A DNA stretch of 43,608 nt from Opitutus sp. GAS368 (GTDB lineage: Bacteria; Verrucomicrobiota; Verrucomicrobiia; Opitutales; UBA953): the NCBI GenBank assembly GCA_943330755.2, contig CALQIY020000005.1:1-43608 (forward strand), given 5' to 3'. The translations under genes and the position numbers were made by a program. Positions within the stretch are counted from its first letter, which is position 1; every line of letters starts with the position of its first letter. Under the pieces are notes generated by a model. The model saw nothing but the letters and a program-made list of their open reading frames with translations, ran no database searches and had not been told where the DNA came from. Shown in pieces: positions 1-9,441 of this stretch.

Positions 1-69
1 CCCGCCAGGTGGCGGCGGAGCGGGCAGGGTGATACCGAGTTCGGCCAGCTTGGATTCGATGCGGCTCAT
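1..69 (-). CDS. RidA-like protein, N-terminus only (partial)
   Basis: Reading the minus strand from an ATG at 69 gives 23 codons that run off the window edge. They begin MSRIESKLAELGITLPAP and continue into a proline run. This resembles the N-terminus of one branch of the RidA/YjgF/UK114 family, which often starts MSxIExRLAxLGxxLP. RidA proteins hydrolyse reactive enamine/imine intermediates released by PLP enzymes in the cytoplasm. The catalytic part lies outside the window, so the call rests on N-terminal resemblance only. The gene is divergent from the operon starting at 217, and the 147 bases between them should hold both promoters. Confidence 0.55.
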   Translation of the reverse strand, partial: MSRIESKLAELGITLPAPPPPGG

Positions 70-216
70 CGTTGGCAACTCTGGACCGTGCCGACCTCGA
101 GCGCGAGCGCATCGTTGGTTTCGGAATAGGGAACCGTGCCTCCGCAGCATGGCCAAAGTGGACCTCTGAGTGCTTCAATGGCACCGTCAGTTCGAACCTG
201 TTTTTGTTTTAAGACC

Positions 217-1089
217 ATGCCCAATCCCTGGACCGGAAAAGGAAACCCCTACACCCGCACCGAAGTCATCGAACGCCTCCGCGACACGATGTCCAAGGGC
301 AAGGCGATCATCGCCGCCGGCGCCGGCACGGGCATCAGCGCGAAGTTCATCGAGCGCGGCGGGGCCGACCTCGTCATCGTCTACAATTCGGGACGCTTCC
401 GCATGGCCGGCCACGGTTCGACCGCCGGCATGATGGCCTACGGTGACGCCAATGCCGTCGCGATGGAGATCGGCGAATACGAGGTCCTCCCCGTCGTCGA
501 AGAAATCCCCGTCATCTGTGGCGTCCACGCCACCGACCCGCGTCGCCGCATGTGGCATTGGCTCGGCAAGGTGAAGGACATGGGCTTCTCGGGCATCAAC
601 AACTTCCCGACCCACACCATCATCGACGGCAAGTTCCGCCAGATTCTCGAAGAGACCGGCATGAGCGTGAAGAAGGAATTCGAGACCGTCGCCCTCGCCC
701 GCAAGATGGAGATGTTCACCATCGTCTACGTGGGTTCGCCCGAAGAATCCCGCGCCATGGCGGAAGCCGGCGCCGACGTCATCATCGCCCACGTGGGCAC
801 CACCGTCGGTGGTTCCATTGGCGTGACCAACGCCACGATGAGCCTCCCGGAAGCCGCCAAGATCACCCAAGGCATCATCGACGCCGCCAAGTCCGTCCGC
901 AAGGACCTCATCTTCCTCAGCCACGGTGGCCCGATCAACACGCCCGAAGACGCCGCCTTCATCAACGAGCACACCGACACCGATGGGTTCGTCGGGGCCT
1001 CGAGCTTGGAACGCATGGCCGTCGAGCACTCGCTCACGGAGCTCACGCAGCGCTTCAAGCAGATCCCCGTGAAGCGTAAGCACTTCTAA
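217..1089 (+). CDS. TIM-barrel phosphoenolpyruvate hydrolase-family protein (C-terminal half of Tm-1 type)
   Basis: The product has 290 residues if translation starts at ATG 217 (MPNPWTGKGNPYTR). An open frame continues upstream to a GTG at 136, but that extension lacks family character. The sequence matches the PF09370 TIM-barrel family, annotated as phosphoenolpyruvate hydrolase-like. Visible blocks are the early GAGTGISAKFIERGGADL, a central ICGVHATDPRR, and a late VIIAHVGTTVGGSIG. In plant and fungal Tm-1-like proteins this barrel is fused behind a UPF0261 domain. Here the UPF0261 partner is a separate gene starting 10 bases downstream, which supports a joint function. No signal peptide is seen, so it is cytoplasmic. 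The family name implies PEP cleavage, but the true substrate is not established. No Shine-Dalgarno sequence precedes the start. Confidence 0.85.
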   Translation: MPNPWTGKGNPYTRTEVIERLRDTMSKGKAIIAAGAGTGISAKFIERGGADLVIVYNSGRFRMAGHGSTAGMMAYGDANAVAMEIGEYEVLPVVEEIPVICGVHATDPRRRMWHWLGKVKDMGFSGINNFPTHTIIDGKFRQILEETGMSVKKEFETVALARKMEMFTIVYVGSPEESRAMAEAGADVIIAHVGTTVGGSIGVTNATMSLPEAAKITQGIIDAAKSVRKDLIFLSHGGPINTPEDAAFINEHTDTDGFVGASSLERMAVEHSLTELTQRFKQIPVKRKHF

Positions 1090-1099
1090 GCCCTTCGCC

Positions 1100-2305
1100 A
1101 TGGCCACGATCGCAGTACTCGGCACCCTCGATTCCAAGGGTGAGGAACATGTTTTTGTCGCCGGGCTCATCGCCGCCCGCGGGCACAAGCCCTTGCTGAT
1201 CGACGTCGGCACGGGCGGCCCCGCGACGATCCAGGCGGACATCACCCGCGAACAGGTGGCCGCGGCCGCGGGCATCGACTTGGCCGCCCTGCTCGCCCGC
1301 AAGGACCGCGGGGAATGCGTGGTCGCCATGACCAAGGCCGCCCCGGCGCTGGTCGCCAAGCTCGCGGCGGAAGGACGGATCCACGGCATCATCTCCCTCG
1401 GCGGTGGCGGCGGCACGGCCATCGGCACGGCCGCGATGCGCGCCCTGCCCTTGGGCTTCCCTAAGCTCATGGTCTCGACGCTCGCCGCCGGCAACGTCGC
1501 CCCCTACCTCGGGACCAAGGACATCACCATGATGCCCAGCATCGCCGATGTGGCCGGCCTCAACCGACTCTCCCGCGTCATCTTCACCCGCGCCGCCGGC
1601 GCCATCTGCGGCATGGTCGAGTCCGAACCCGTCATCGACTCCGCCCGTCCCTTGGTCGTCGCCAGCATGTTCGGCAACACCACCGCGTGCGTCACCGAAG
1701 CCAAGAAGGTCCTTGAAGCCGCGGGCTATGAAGTCCTCGTCTTCGCGGCCACCGGAGCCGGCGGCCGCATCATGGAATCCGTCATCGAGAGCGGCATCGT
1801 CTCGGGCGTGCTCGACCTCACCACGACCGAGTGGGCGGACGAACTCGTCGGCGGCGTCCTGAACGCCGGCCCCGAACGCATGGATGCCGCCGCCAAGGCC
1901 CAGGTGCCCGTCGTCGTCGGACCGGGCTGCCTCGATATGGTCAACTTTGGTGAGCAGGCTTCGATTCCCGCGAAGTTCTCTGGCCGCAAGTTCTACATCC
2001 ACAACCCGCAGGTCACGCTCATGCGCACGACCGCCGCGGAGTGCGCCGAACTCGGCCGCATCGTGGCGGAGAAGGCCAACGCCTACACCGCGGGCGCGGT
2101 CATCATGCTCCCGACCAAGGCGATCAGCGTCATCAGCGCCGAGGGCAAGCCCTTCCACGACGCCGCGGCGGACCAAGCCTTGTTCAGCGCCTTGAGGCAG
2201 CACGCCCGCGTGCCGGTCCGCGAGTTCGCCGAGGAGATCAACAGCCCGGCCTTCGCCCAAGCCTGCGCCCAGCAGCTCATCGAGCTGATGCAGGCGAAGA
2301 AGTAA
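1100..2305 (+). CDS. UPF0261 / Tm-1-like ATP-binding domain protein
   Basis: This 401-residue protein opens MATIAVLGTLDSKGEEHVFV, the diagnostic start of the UPF0261 family, and continues with DVGTGGPATIQADI. A glycine-rich loop (SLGGGGGTAIGTAAMRALPLG) and the following VSTLAAGNVAPYLGTKDI segment fit the nucleotide-binding N-terminal domain of tomato Tm-1, which in that plant inhibits tobamovirus RNA replication. The length equals that Tm-1 domain. It lies 10 bases after the TIM-barrel gene and 53 bases before a pectate lyase. The two Tm-1 halves are therefore separate, and in the reverse order of the eukaryotic fusion. It is cytoplasmic. The bacterial role is unknown; a carbon-metabolism role is my inference from the neighbours. 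Confidence 0.88.
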   Translation: MATIAVLGTLDSKGEEHVFVAGLIAARGHKPLLIDVGTGGPATIQADITREQVAAAAGIDLAALLARKDRGECVVAMTKAAPALVAKLAAEGRIHGIISLGGGGGTAIGTAAMRALPLGFPKLMVSTLAAGNVAPYLGTKDITMMPSIADVAGLNRLSRVIFTRAAGAICGMVESEPVIDSARPLVVASMFGNTTACVTEAKKVLEAAGYEVLVFAATGAGGRIMESVIESGIVSGVLDLTTTEWADELVGGVLNAGPERMDAAAKAQVPVVVGPGCLDMVNFGEQASIPAKFSGRKFYIHNPQVTLMRTTAAECAELGRIVAEKANAYTAGAVIMLPTKAISVISAEGKPFHDAAADQALFSALRQHARVPVREFAEEINSPAFAQACAQQLIELMQAKK

Positions 2306-2358
2306 CCGGCGGGACGAGGGAGGCTTGCCCTCCGTCGGGTTGGGTCTTTTGTAGGCCG

Positions 2359-3657
2359 ATGCGTTTGTGCGCTTTCCTTTCCTTGGCCTTCGGGCTGTGC
2401 ATCGGCACTGCCATGGACGCCAAGGAACTGTTTGTGGCGCCGAATGGGTCGGACGAACAGGCGGGGACGATCGACAAACCCTTGGCATCGCTGATGAAAG
2501 CCCAGGACCTCGCCGCCCCGGGCGACACGGTCTGGATCCGCGGCGGCACCTACAAAGCCAAGCCCGATAAGTTCGCCCGCGCCCAGCGGGCCTGGATCTA
2601 CATCCATTACTTCAACAAAAGCGGGAAAGCCGGCCAGCCCATCCGCTACTGGGCCTACCAGGATGAGAAGCCCGTCTTCGATTGCTCGGACGTCAAACCG
2701 CCCAACCGCCGCATCAACGCGTTTCAAGTCCTGGGCTCCTGGCTGCACTTCCGTGGCTTCGAGGTGACGGGCACCCAGGTGAACTTCATGGGGCACGGGC
2801 AATCCTGCAACGTCGAGAACCACGGCAGCCACAACGTCTTCGAACGGCTCAGCCTCCACGACAGCCAAGCCATCGGCATCTACGCGTTGGATGGATCCGA
2901 CAACCTCTTCCTGAATTGCGACGCGTACAATAACTTCGACTACACGTCCGAGGACGGTCGCGGGGGCAATGTCGACGGCTTCGGCGGCCACCCGTCCAAG
3001 GGGGCGACGAACAACGTCTTCCGCGGGTGCCGCGCGTGGTTCAACAGCGACGACGGCTACGACTGCATCTCCTCCCGGGAAAGCGTGCGCTTCGAGAACT
3101 GCTGGGCGCTGTACAACGGTTATGGACCGAAGTTCGAAAAGCGCGGCGACGGCAACGGCTTCAAGGTCGGGGGTTACGGCAATACGCCGCTGCAGCCCGT
3201 CCCCGACCCCGCGCCCCGCCACGTCACCGAGGGATGTCTCGCGGTCCGCAACAAGGCCAGCGGCTTCTACGCCAACCACCACCTCATCGGTGGCGACTGG
3301 TCGTACAATTCAGCCTACCGAAACTCGAACGACTTCAATTTCCTCATGCGCCCGCCGGACAACTCCGCGGACATCGATGGCGTGGGCCACCGCATCGTGG
3401 GCAACCTCAGCTACCGCGGCATCCGCGACGTGACCAAACTCGACGTCGCCCGGTGCGAACTCACGGCCAACGCCTTCGCGACGGAGAAGAAGTTCACGGA
3501 CGCCTCCTTCGAGAGCCTCGATGAGTCCGCGCTGATCGGTCCGCGCCAAGCCGACGGCAGCCTGCCCAAGATCGCTTTCCTCAAGCCGAGGGACGCCAAA
3601 TTCGCCAGCGAAGCCGGCTATACGGCGTACGCGGGGAAGAAGCCCGCCAGCAAGTGA
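2359..3657 (+). CDS. PL9-family pectate lyase, secreted, right-handed beta-helix
   Basis: I start this gene at ATG 2359 (MRLCAFLSLAFGLCIGTAM), which gives a Sec signal peptide and a 432-residue product; the frame is open further upstream only inside the preceding gene. The mature start LFVAPNGSDEQAGTIDKPL is typical of beta-helix polysaccharide lyases. The calcium site and base of family PL9 are recognisable: D206 in NVDGFGG, D231, D232 and D235 in NSDDGYD, and K269 in DGNGFKVGG. Their spacing closely follows Erwinia Pel9A (D209, D233, D234, D237, K273). It should cleave polygalacturonate or a related uronan outside the cytoplasm by beta-elimination. Its stop codon overlaps the start of the transporter gene by four bases, so the two are probably co-translated. 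Confidence 0.87.
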   Translation: MRLCAFLSLAFGLCIGTAMDAKELFVAPNGSDEQAGTIDKPLASLMKAQDLAAPGDTVWIRGGTYKAKPDKFARAQRAWIYIHYFNKSGKAGQPIRYWAYQDEKPVFDCSDVKPPNRRINAFQVLGSWLHFRGFEVTGTQVNFMGHGQSCNVENHGSHNVFERLSLHDSQAIGIYALDGSDNLFLNCDAYNNFDYTSEDGRGGNVDGFGGHPSKGATNNVFRGCRAWFNSDDGYDCISSRESVRFENCWALYNGYGPKFEKRGDGNGFKVGGYGNTPLQPVPDPAPRHVTEGCLAVRNKASGFYANHHLIGGDWSYNSAYRNSNDFNFLMRPPDNSADIDGVGHRIVGNLSYRGIRDVTKLDVARCELTANAFATEKKFTDASFESLDESALIGPRQADGSLPKIAFLKPRDAKFASEAGYTAYAGKKPASK

Positions 3658-4562
3658 GCGCCCCGAACCCGCCAGCAGGCCCGAGCTCGCTCCGTTGGGT
3701 TTACCTCGCGATGGGCTTCAACCTCGTCGCCTGGGGCATGTCGTGGGTGAACGTCCGCGCCATCGTCCATGAAGTCGGCGCGGGTGAACTCGGCGCCCTG
3801 CGCTACCTCATCGCTTCGACGGTGATGTCGGCCGTGTGGGTTTTTCGTGGGCGCCCCCTACCCGCGCTCGGCGACGTCCCGCTGATCGCCCTGCTGGGCC
3901 TCTTCGGGTTCACGCTCTACAACCTCGGCATCAATTTCGGCGAACGCACCGTCGACGCCGGCACCGGCTCGATGCTCATCTCCTGCGTGCCGATCCTCGT
4001 CGTGCTCTTCGGGGTGACCACCGGGCGTGAGCGGGTCACGCCGTTCGCCTGGCTCGGCATCTTCGTCTCCATGCTCGGCGTGGCCTTCACTTCGGGCGCT
4101 TTCGATCATGGCCTGACCCTCAACCAAGGCACAGCCTTCATCTTCGGTTCGGCGGTTTGCGCGGCCGTGCAGACGCTCCTGAGCAAGGCGCTGACCAAGC
4201 GCTACTCCGCGATCGATGTGACCACGTGGGCCATCTGGTGCGGGACGCTCGGCCTGCTGCCCTTCGCCCAAGATCCGCTCGGCACCGCGGGTCGCCTGTC
4301 CGCCCCTGCTTGGGGCCACCTGCTCTTCCTTGGGGTCGTCCCGGCCGCCCTCTGCTACACCCTCTGGGCCTGGGTCCTGCAACGCCTCCCTATGACCGTG
4401 GTCATGGGCTCCGTCTACGTGATCCCGCTGTTTTCGGTCCTCTTCAGCTGGGCCATCCTCGCCGAAAAGCCGGCCGCCGCCGCGCTGACGGGTGGCGTGC
4501 TGACGCTGGTCGGCGTGGCGATCGTGCAGACCTTGGGTGCGCCCAAACCGGCCGCCCGCTAG
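3654..4562 (+). CDS. EamA-family (DMT superfamily) transporter
   Basis: The start is a GTG at 3654 that overlaps the lyase stop codon (GTGA). The 302-residue product has about ten hydrophobic segments in two repeats, the two-times-five EamA layout. Examples are WVYLAMGFNLVAWGMSWV near the N-terminus and VVMGSVYVIPLFSVLFSWAI near the end. EamA proteins are inner-membrane carriers for small metabolites such as amino acids, purines or sugar derivatives; substrate cannot be read from sequence. Tight coupling to a pectate lyase and the Tm-1-like pair hints at a metabolite of that operon. It ends two bases before the convergent hydrolase gene. Confidence 0.85.
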   Translation: MSAPNPPAGPSSLRWVYLAMGFNLVAWGMSWVNVRAIVHEVGAGELGALRYLIASTVMSAVWVFRGRPLPALGDVPLIALLGLFGFTLYNLGINFGERTVDAGTGSMLISCVPILVVLFGVTTGRERVTPFAWLGIFVSMLGVAFTSGAFDHGLTLNQGTAFIFGSAVCAAVQTLLSKALTKRYSAIDVTTWAIWCGTLGLLPFAQDPLGTAGRLSAPAWGHLLFLGVVPAALCYTLWAWVLQRLPMTVVMGSVYVIPLFSVLFSWAILAEKPAAAALTGGVLTLVGVAIVQTLGAPKPAAR

Positions 4563-4564
4563 GC

Positions 4565-6568
4565 TTAGTTCCCGCGATACTCCCAGGCTTCGTTGAAGAA
4601 GCCGGCGTCGACGATATTCCCGGGCTTCTGCGCGTTGGGCGGGGTACCGAAATCCACCACGGCCCAATCGGGTAGCTTCGGCACCTGCCGGGCATTGTTG
4701 AGGTAGTCGTATTCGCGGTACGTGAAGGAACTGTTGATCACGACGTACTTCTGGGGATTCAAGGGATTGGGGTAGACCAGGATCGGCGCATGGTCGGCGG
4801 CGGTGTAGGTCTTGCCGTTGACGACGAGCTTATCGGCGGTCCACTGGATCGGGAGTTGGGCGACGACGCGGGCGAGGAGCGCGTTGCTCTGCGGATCGCC
4901 CCAGAGCACGAGGTTATGCGCGGCGATGTCTTCCTCCTTCACGTCCTTGTCGAGCTTCACGGGAGCGAACCCGCGGAACTGCCGGCGCCATTCCCAGGAA
5001 GCGCGCTCCAGCTCGGACTTCACCCAAGCACCGGCCTTCTCGTTCAAGGGCTTCCCGGACGGCGACACAAAGAGGAACGCGTCCATGAAGGCGTCGTCGA
5101 TGGGCCCCGAGAGGCCGTGCTTCTTGACCAAGCCCGCCGCCGGCAGGGCCTTCACCAACGTCCAGCGACCCTTGCTATGGGTCAAGGTGGCCTTCCAGGA
5201 ACGATCGGAGGCCGGACGCGGCCCATCGACATCTTGGCCGTCGATGCGGATCACCACCTTCTCGCGCACGTCGAAGGGCGCTTGGCCGGGCGCGAAGTCG
5301 AGCGTGAGGGCGGCGACGTTGTTCGTCTTCACGGTCACGGCCTGCTCCTTGCCGGCGATTTCCGCCACGACCCGGGCGGCCTCCCAGTGGGTCTCCATCC
5401 GATCCACCTGGACCCAGTGCATGCGGTTATAGCGGAGGAAGTAAGTGACGAAGCTGACCTCGTTCGGGGTCGGGTTACGGCCCTTGGCCGCAATCGCGTC
5501 CAAGCGACGTTCCATCTCCGCCAACGAATCGGGGTGGATCTTATGGGCGGTCTGCGGGCCGATGATATGGACGAGGTCGATGTTCTCGGCCAAGAGGTGC
5601 TTGGCCATGATGTCGGCGGCCTGCTTCTGCTTGTCGAGCTCACCGCTGTAGGCGATGGTCGGGGCGTTGGCGAAGTTGGCCGCGACGTCCGTGGCGTTAT
5701 ACCAGGACCAGAGGGCCTGCTGGTACGCGGGGATCTTGGACACGTCTTCGGATTGGAAGACGTTCAGGAACTGCGGGGTCTCGGCGAAGCCCGCACCCGG
5801 ATTGATCGCGCACCAGCGGTCGGTGTAGTGCGCCCCGAACTGCCAGACCGCCGCGCCCCCCATGCTGAAGCCGCGAATGAAGAGGCGGTCCGCGTCGATC
5901 GCGTAGGACTTCCGGGCGTGCTCATAGGCCTCCCAGAGGTCGACTTCCCCCGCGAACTTGTTGGCGCAGCAATAGCGGCCGTAGGGGTGCAGGACGAAGC
6001 GGTTGGTCGCGGGAATCTGGCCAACGCTCTTGCGGCGCTCCTGGAGGAAGCTGAGCTCGCTCAACATTTCGGCCCGACCATGGCACCAGAAGTCCAGCCG
6101 CAGCGGCGCGCCCACGTAGGACTCCGGCACGACCATGCCATAGGGTTGGATCGAACCATCGATCCGGGAGCGGTAAGCGCGGACGACCGGGCCCTTCTGC
6201 GTGGTCCACGGGGCTTCGCCCTTGGCCAAGGCGGCGGCGCGGGCCTTGCCTTCGGCGATGAGTTCATGGGCCGTCTTGAATTCGGTGTTCTTGAAGAACT
6301 CGTTGTAGCGGACCGCCCAATCGACGGCCTTATGGAAGATCTCCACATCCGGGAGGAGTTCCGCCAACCGCGGGTTCTTGGCCTGGGCCTTGGCGGCGTT
6401 GTCGATGGCCACGCGCAATTCGATGACCGCCTGCTGGAGGGCCTTCTTGTCGACCTCGGGCACCGGCACGCCGGGTGGCGGCACGGGGCGGACGGCATCG
6501 GCGGCATTATCCTTGGGGCCATCGGCGAAGACGACGGTGGCGAGCAAAAGCAACAGGAACGGGCGCAT
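4565..6568 (-). CDS. Secreted alpha/beta hydrolase, prolyl-oligopeptidase-like
   Basis: The start at 6568 (MRPFLLLLLATVVFADG) gives a Sec signal peptide and a 667-residue protein; a longer frame upstream lacks one. The middle carries LFIRGFSMGGAAVWQFGAHY, a GxSxG nucleophile elbow with S235 as likely nucleophile, preceded by an active-site-like region with PYGRYCCANKF. A later GELDKQKQA segment and an AHKIH segment could provide the Asp and His of the triad. The C-terminal third (about residues 470-667) looks like a beta-rich accessory region. This arrangement resembles peptidase S9/esterase-type proteins common in the Planctomycetes and Verrucomicrobia. An esterase acting on decorated polysaccharide is plausible but not shown. 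The gene converges on the transporter gene. Confidence 0.72.
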   Translation of the reverse strand: MRPFLLLLLATVVFADGPKDNAADAVRPVPPPGVPVPEVDKKALQQAVIELRVAIDNAAKAQAKNPRLAELLPDVEIFHKAVDWAVRYNEFFKNTEFKTAHELIAEGKARAAALAKGEAPWTTQKGPVVRAYRSRIDGSIQPYGMVVPESYVGAPLRLDFWCHGRAEMLSELSFLQERRKSVGQIPATNRFVLHPYGRYCCANKFAGEVDLWEAYEHARKSYAIDADRLFIRGFSMGGAAVWQFGAHYTDRWCAINPGAGFAETPQFLNVFQSEDVSKIPAYQQALWSWYNATDVAANFANAPTIAYSGELDKQKQAADIMAKHLLAENIDLVHIIGPQTAHKIHPDSLAEMERRLDAIAAKGRNPTPNEVSFVTYFLRYNRMHWVQVDRMETHWEAARVVAEIAGKEQAVTVKTNNVAALTLDFAPGQAPFDVREKVVIRIDGQDVDGPRPASDRSWKATLTHSKGRWTLVKALPAAGLVKKHGLSGPIDDAFMDAFLFVSPSGKPLNEKAGAWVKSELERASWEWRRQFRGFAPVKLDKDVKEEDIAAHNLVLWGDPQSNALLARVVAQLPIQWTADKLVVNGKTYTAADHAPILVYPNPLNPQKYVVINSSFTYREYDYLNNARQVPKLPDWAVVDFGTPPNAQKPGNIVDAGFFNEAWEYRGN

Positions 6569-6592
6569 GGCTGGGGTTGACCTATTTGAGCG

Positions 6593-6616
6593 AAAGGAAG
6601 GAACGGAAGGAAGGAC
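6593..6616. repeat. GGAA-rich tandem repeat (two 12-mers)
   Basis: Two adjacent 12-mers, AAAGGAAGGAAC and GGAAGGAAGGAC, match at 10 of 12 positions. They sit 25 bases upstream of the hydrolase start in the divergent spacer between the hydrolase and uup. On the hydrolase mRNA strand the tract is pyrimidine-rich. It could be a slippage-prone spacer or a protein-binding site. Confidence 0.6.
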
Positions 6617-6723
6617 ATTCCACCCACCGGCGCCCCAACGCCCCGTTGCCAGCCCCCGGACACCCCCCCTGCACCGCCCATTTGACTCGCCTCCCCCGCC
6701 TCGGTCGCTCACTTCTCCGCGAC

Positions 6724-8535
<1,812 letters not shown>

Positions 8536-8543
8536 TTTATAGA

Positions 8544-8721
8544 GGGGGTAGCGGTTAGGGGTTAGCGGATAGGGGTTAGGGGATGGGGGATGGGCGGAAG
8601 CGTTTGGGGTAAAACAAAAACAGAGCGCAGATCACGGCTTTCGATTCCACGAATTCCGTGACCTGCACTCTGCAGTCTTCCCCATCCCCTACCCGCCATC
8701 CCCCACCCCCTATCCCCTATC
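8544..8721. repeat. Inverted pair of degenerate heptamer arrays with an inner inverted repeat
   Basis: Eight consecutive 7-base units fill 8544-8599 (GGGGGTA, GCGGTTA, GGGGTTA, GCGGATA, GGGGTTA, GGGGATG, GGGGATG, GGCGGAA). A second array of the same type lies in inverted orientation at about 8680-8721. The outer arms 8567-8597 and 8692-8721 can pair with few mismatches. Inside, 8621-8637 and 8656-8672 form another inverted repeat matching at 15 of 17 positions, closing on a short TTCG/CGAA stem. The element fills the spacer between the convergent uup and 185-residue protein genes, so it may act as a two-way terminator. The G-rich strand has runs suitable for a G-quadruplex. Confidence 0.8.
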
Positions 8722-8725
8722 TAAA

Positions 8726-9283
8726 TCACTTCCCCTTGCCGCCGCGATTGCCGAACTGGGCCATACGCTGCTCGAGGGCATCGAGGACCTTGTCCACGGT
8801 TTCGTCGGTGATATCAGGATCGGCCGCGATGATCGCTTCCTTCTGGGCCTTGCGCACTTCCTTGGAGGCTGCGGCAATGTCGGCTTCGATATTCGTCTTT
8901 TCGGCGTCGGTGGCGCCTTCGAGTTCCTTGCGGATTTCGCGGACCTTATTCCGGGCGGCGGTGACGCCTTCGTCACGGAAGGTCTTCATCAAGGCCGCGC
9001 TGCACTTGGTGAGCTGCTCGGGGCTGACGCCCGGAATTTCTTGGGGCAAGAAGCCGTTGCCCTTACCTTTGGTGCCGCCCGTGAAACCACCCTGCGTCTT
9101 GCGCTGACCATCAGCGGCGGGAGCGGCGGCCTGCGGCTCGGTCGACGGGGCGCCGGCGGCGACGCGAGGCGCGGACTTGGCGGCGGGAGCGGCCACCGGA
9201 GCGGACTTCTTGGAGTCCATGATGAAGTAGGTGGCGGCAGAGCCAAGGGCGGCGGCGAGCAGGAGGGAGAGGATGTTCTTCAT
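8726..9283 (-). CDS. Uncharacterised membrane-anchored helical protein
   Basis: This 185-residue protein begins MKNILSLLLAAALGSAATYFI, an uncleaved anchor or signal peptide followed by MDSKKSAP. Residues of about 30-65 are a low-complexity Ala/Pro linker. The rest is predicted to be mainly helical and highly charged (KVREIRKELEGATDAEKTN), ending in a basic glycine-rich tail. The size and helix-rich periplasmic domain recall Spy/CpxP-like proteins, but no LTxxQ motif is seen, so I make no functional call. A TATAAA at 9299-9304 (minus strand) lies 16-21 bases upstream of the ATG, which would give a very short leader. Confidence 0.7.
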   Translation of the reverse strand: MKNILSLLLAAALGSAATYFIMDSKKSAPVAAPAAKSAPRVAAGAPSTEPQAAAPAADGQRKTQGGFTGGTKGKGNGFLPQEIPGVSPEQLTKCSAALMKTFRDEGVTAARNKVREIRKELEGATDAEKTNIEADIAAASKEVRKAQKEAIIAADPDITDETVDKVLDALEQRMAQFGNRGGKGK

Positions 9284-9441
9284 GGGGGGGAGGTTGTCTT
9301 TATAACCCCATGACCTGCGAAAGGTTTTAGAATTGTGCGTACCCCCTGAACCTTGACACCCCCAACCCCTCTCTCAGTTTGGAAGACGCTGCGCCCCTCG
9401 AGTCACCCCTGACTCCCCTACCCGCTCGCCCCCCTTTCCCC

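Noticed and set aside
136-216. Upstream GTG extension of the TIM-barrel gene
   Set aside because: The extra 27 residues lack family similarity, and the ATG at 217 gives a start typical of the family.
8544-8721. CRISPR array
   Set aside because: Units are 7 bases without spacers and there are no cas genes; it is a degenerate tandem repeat.
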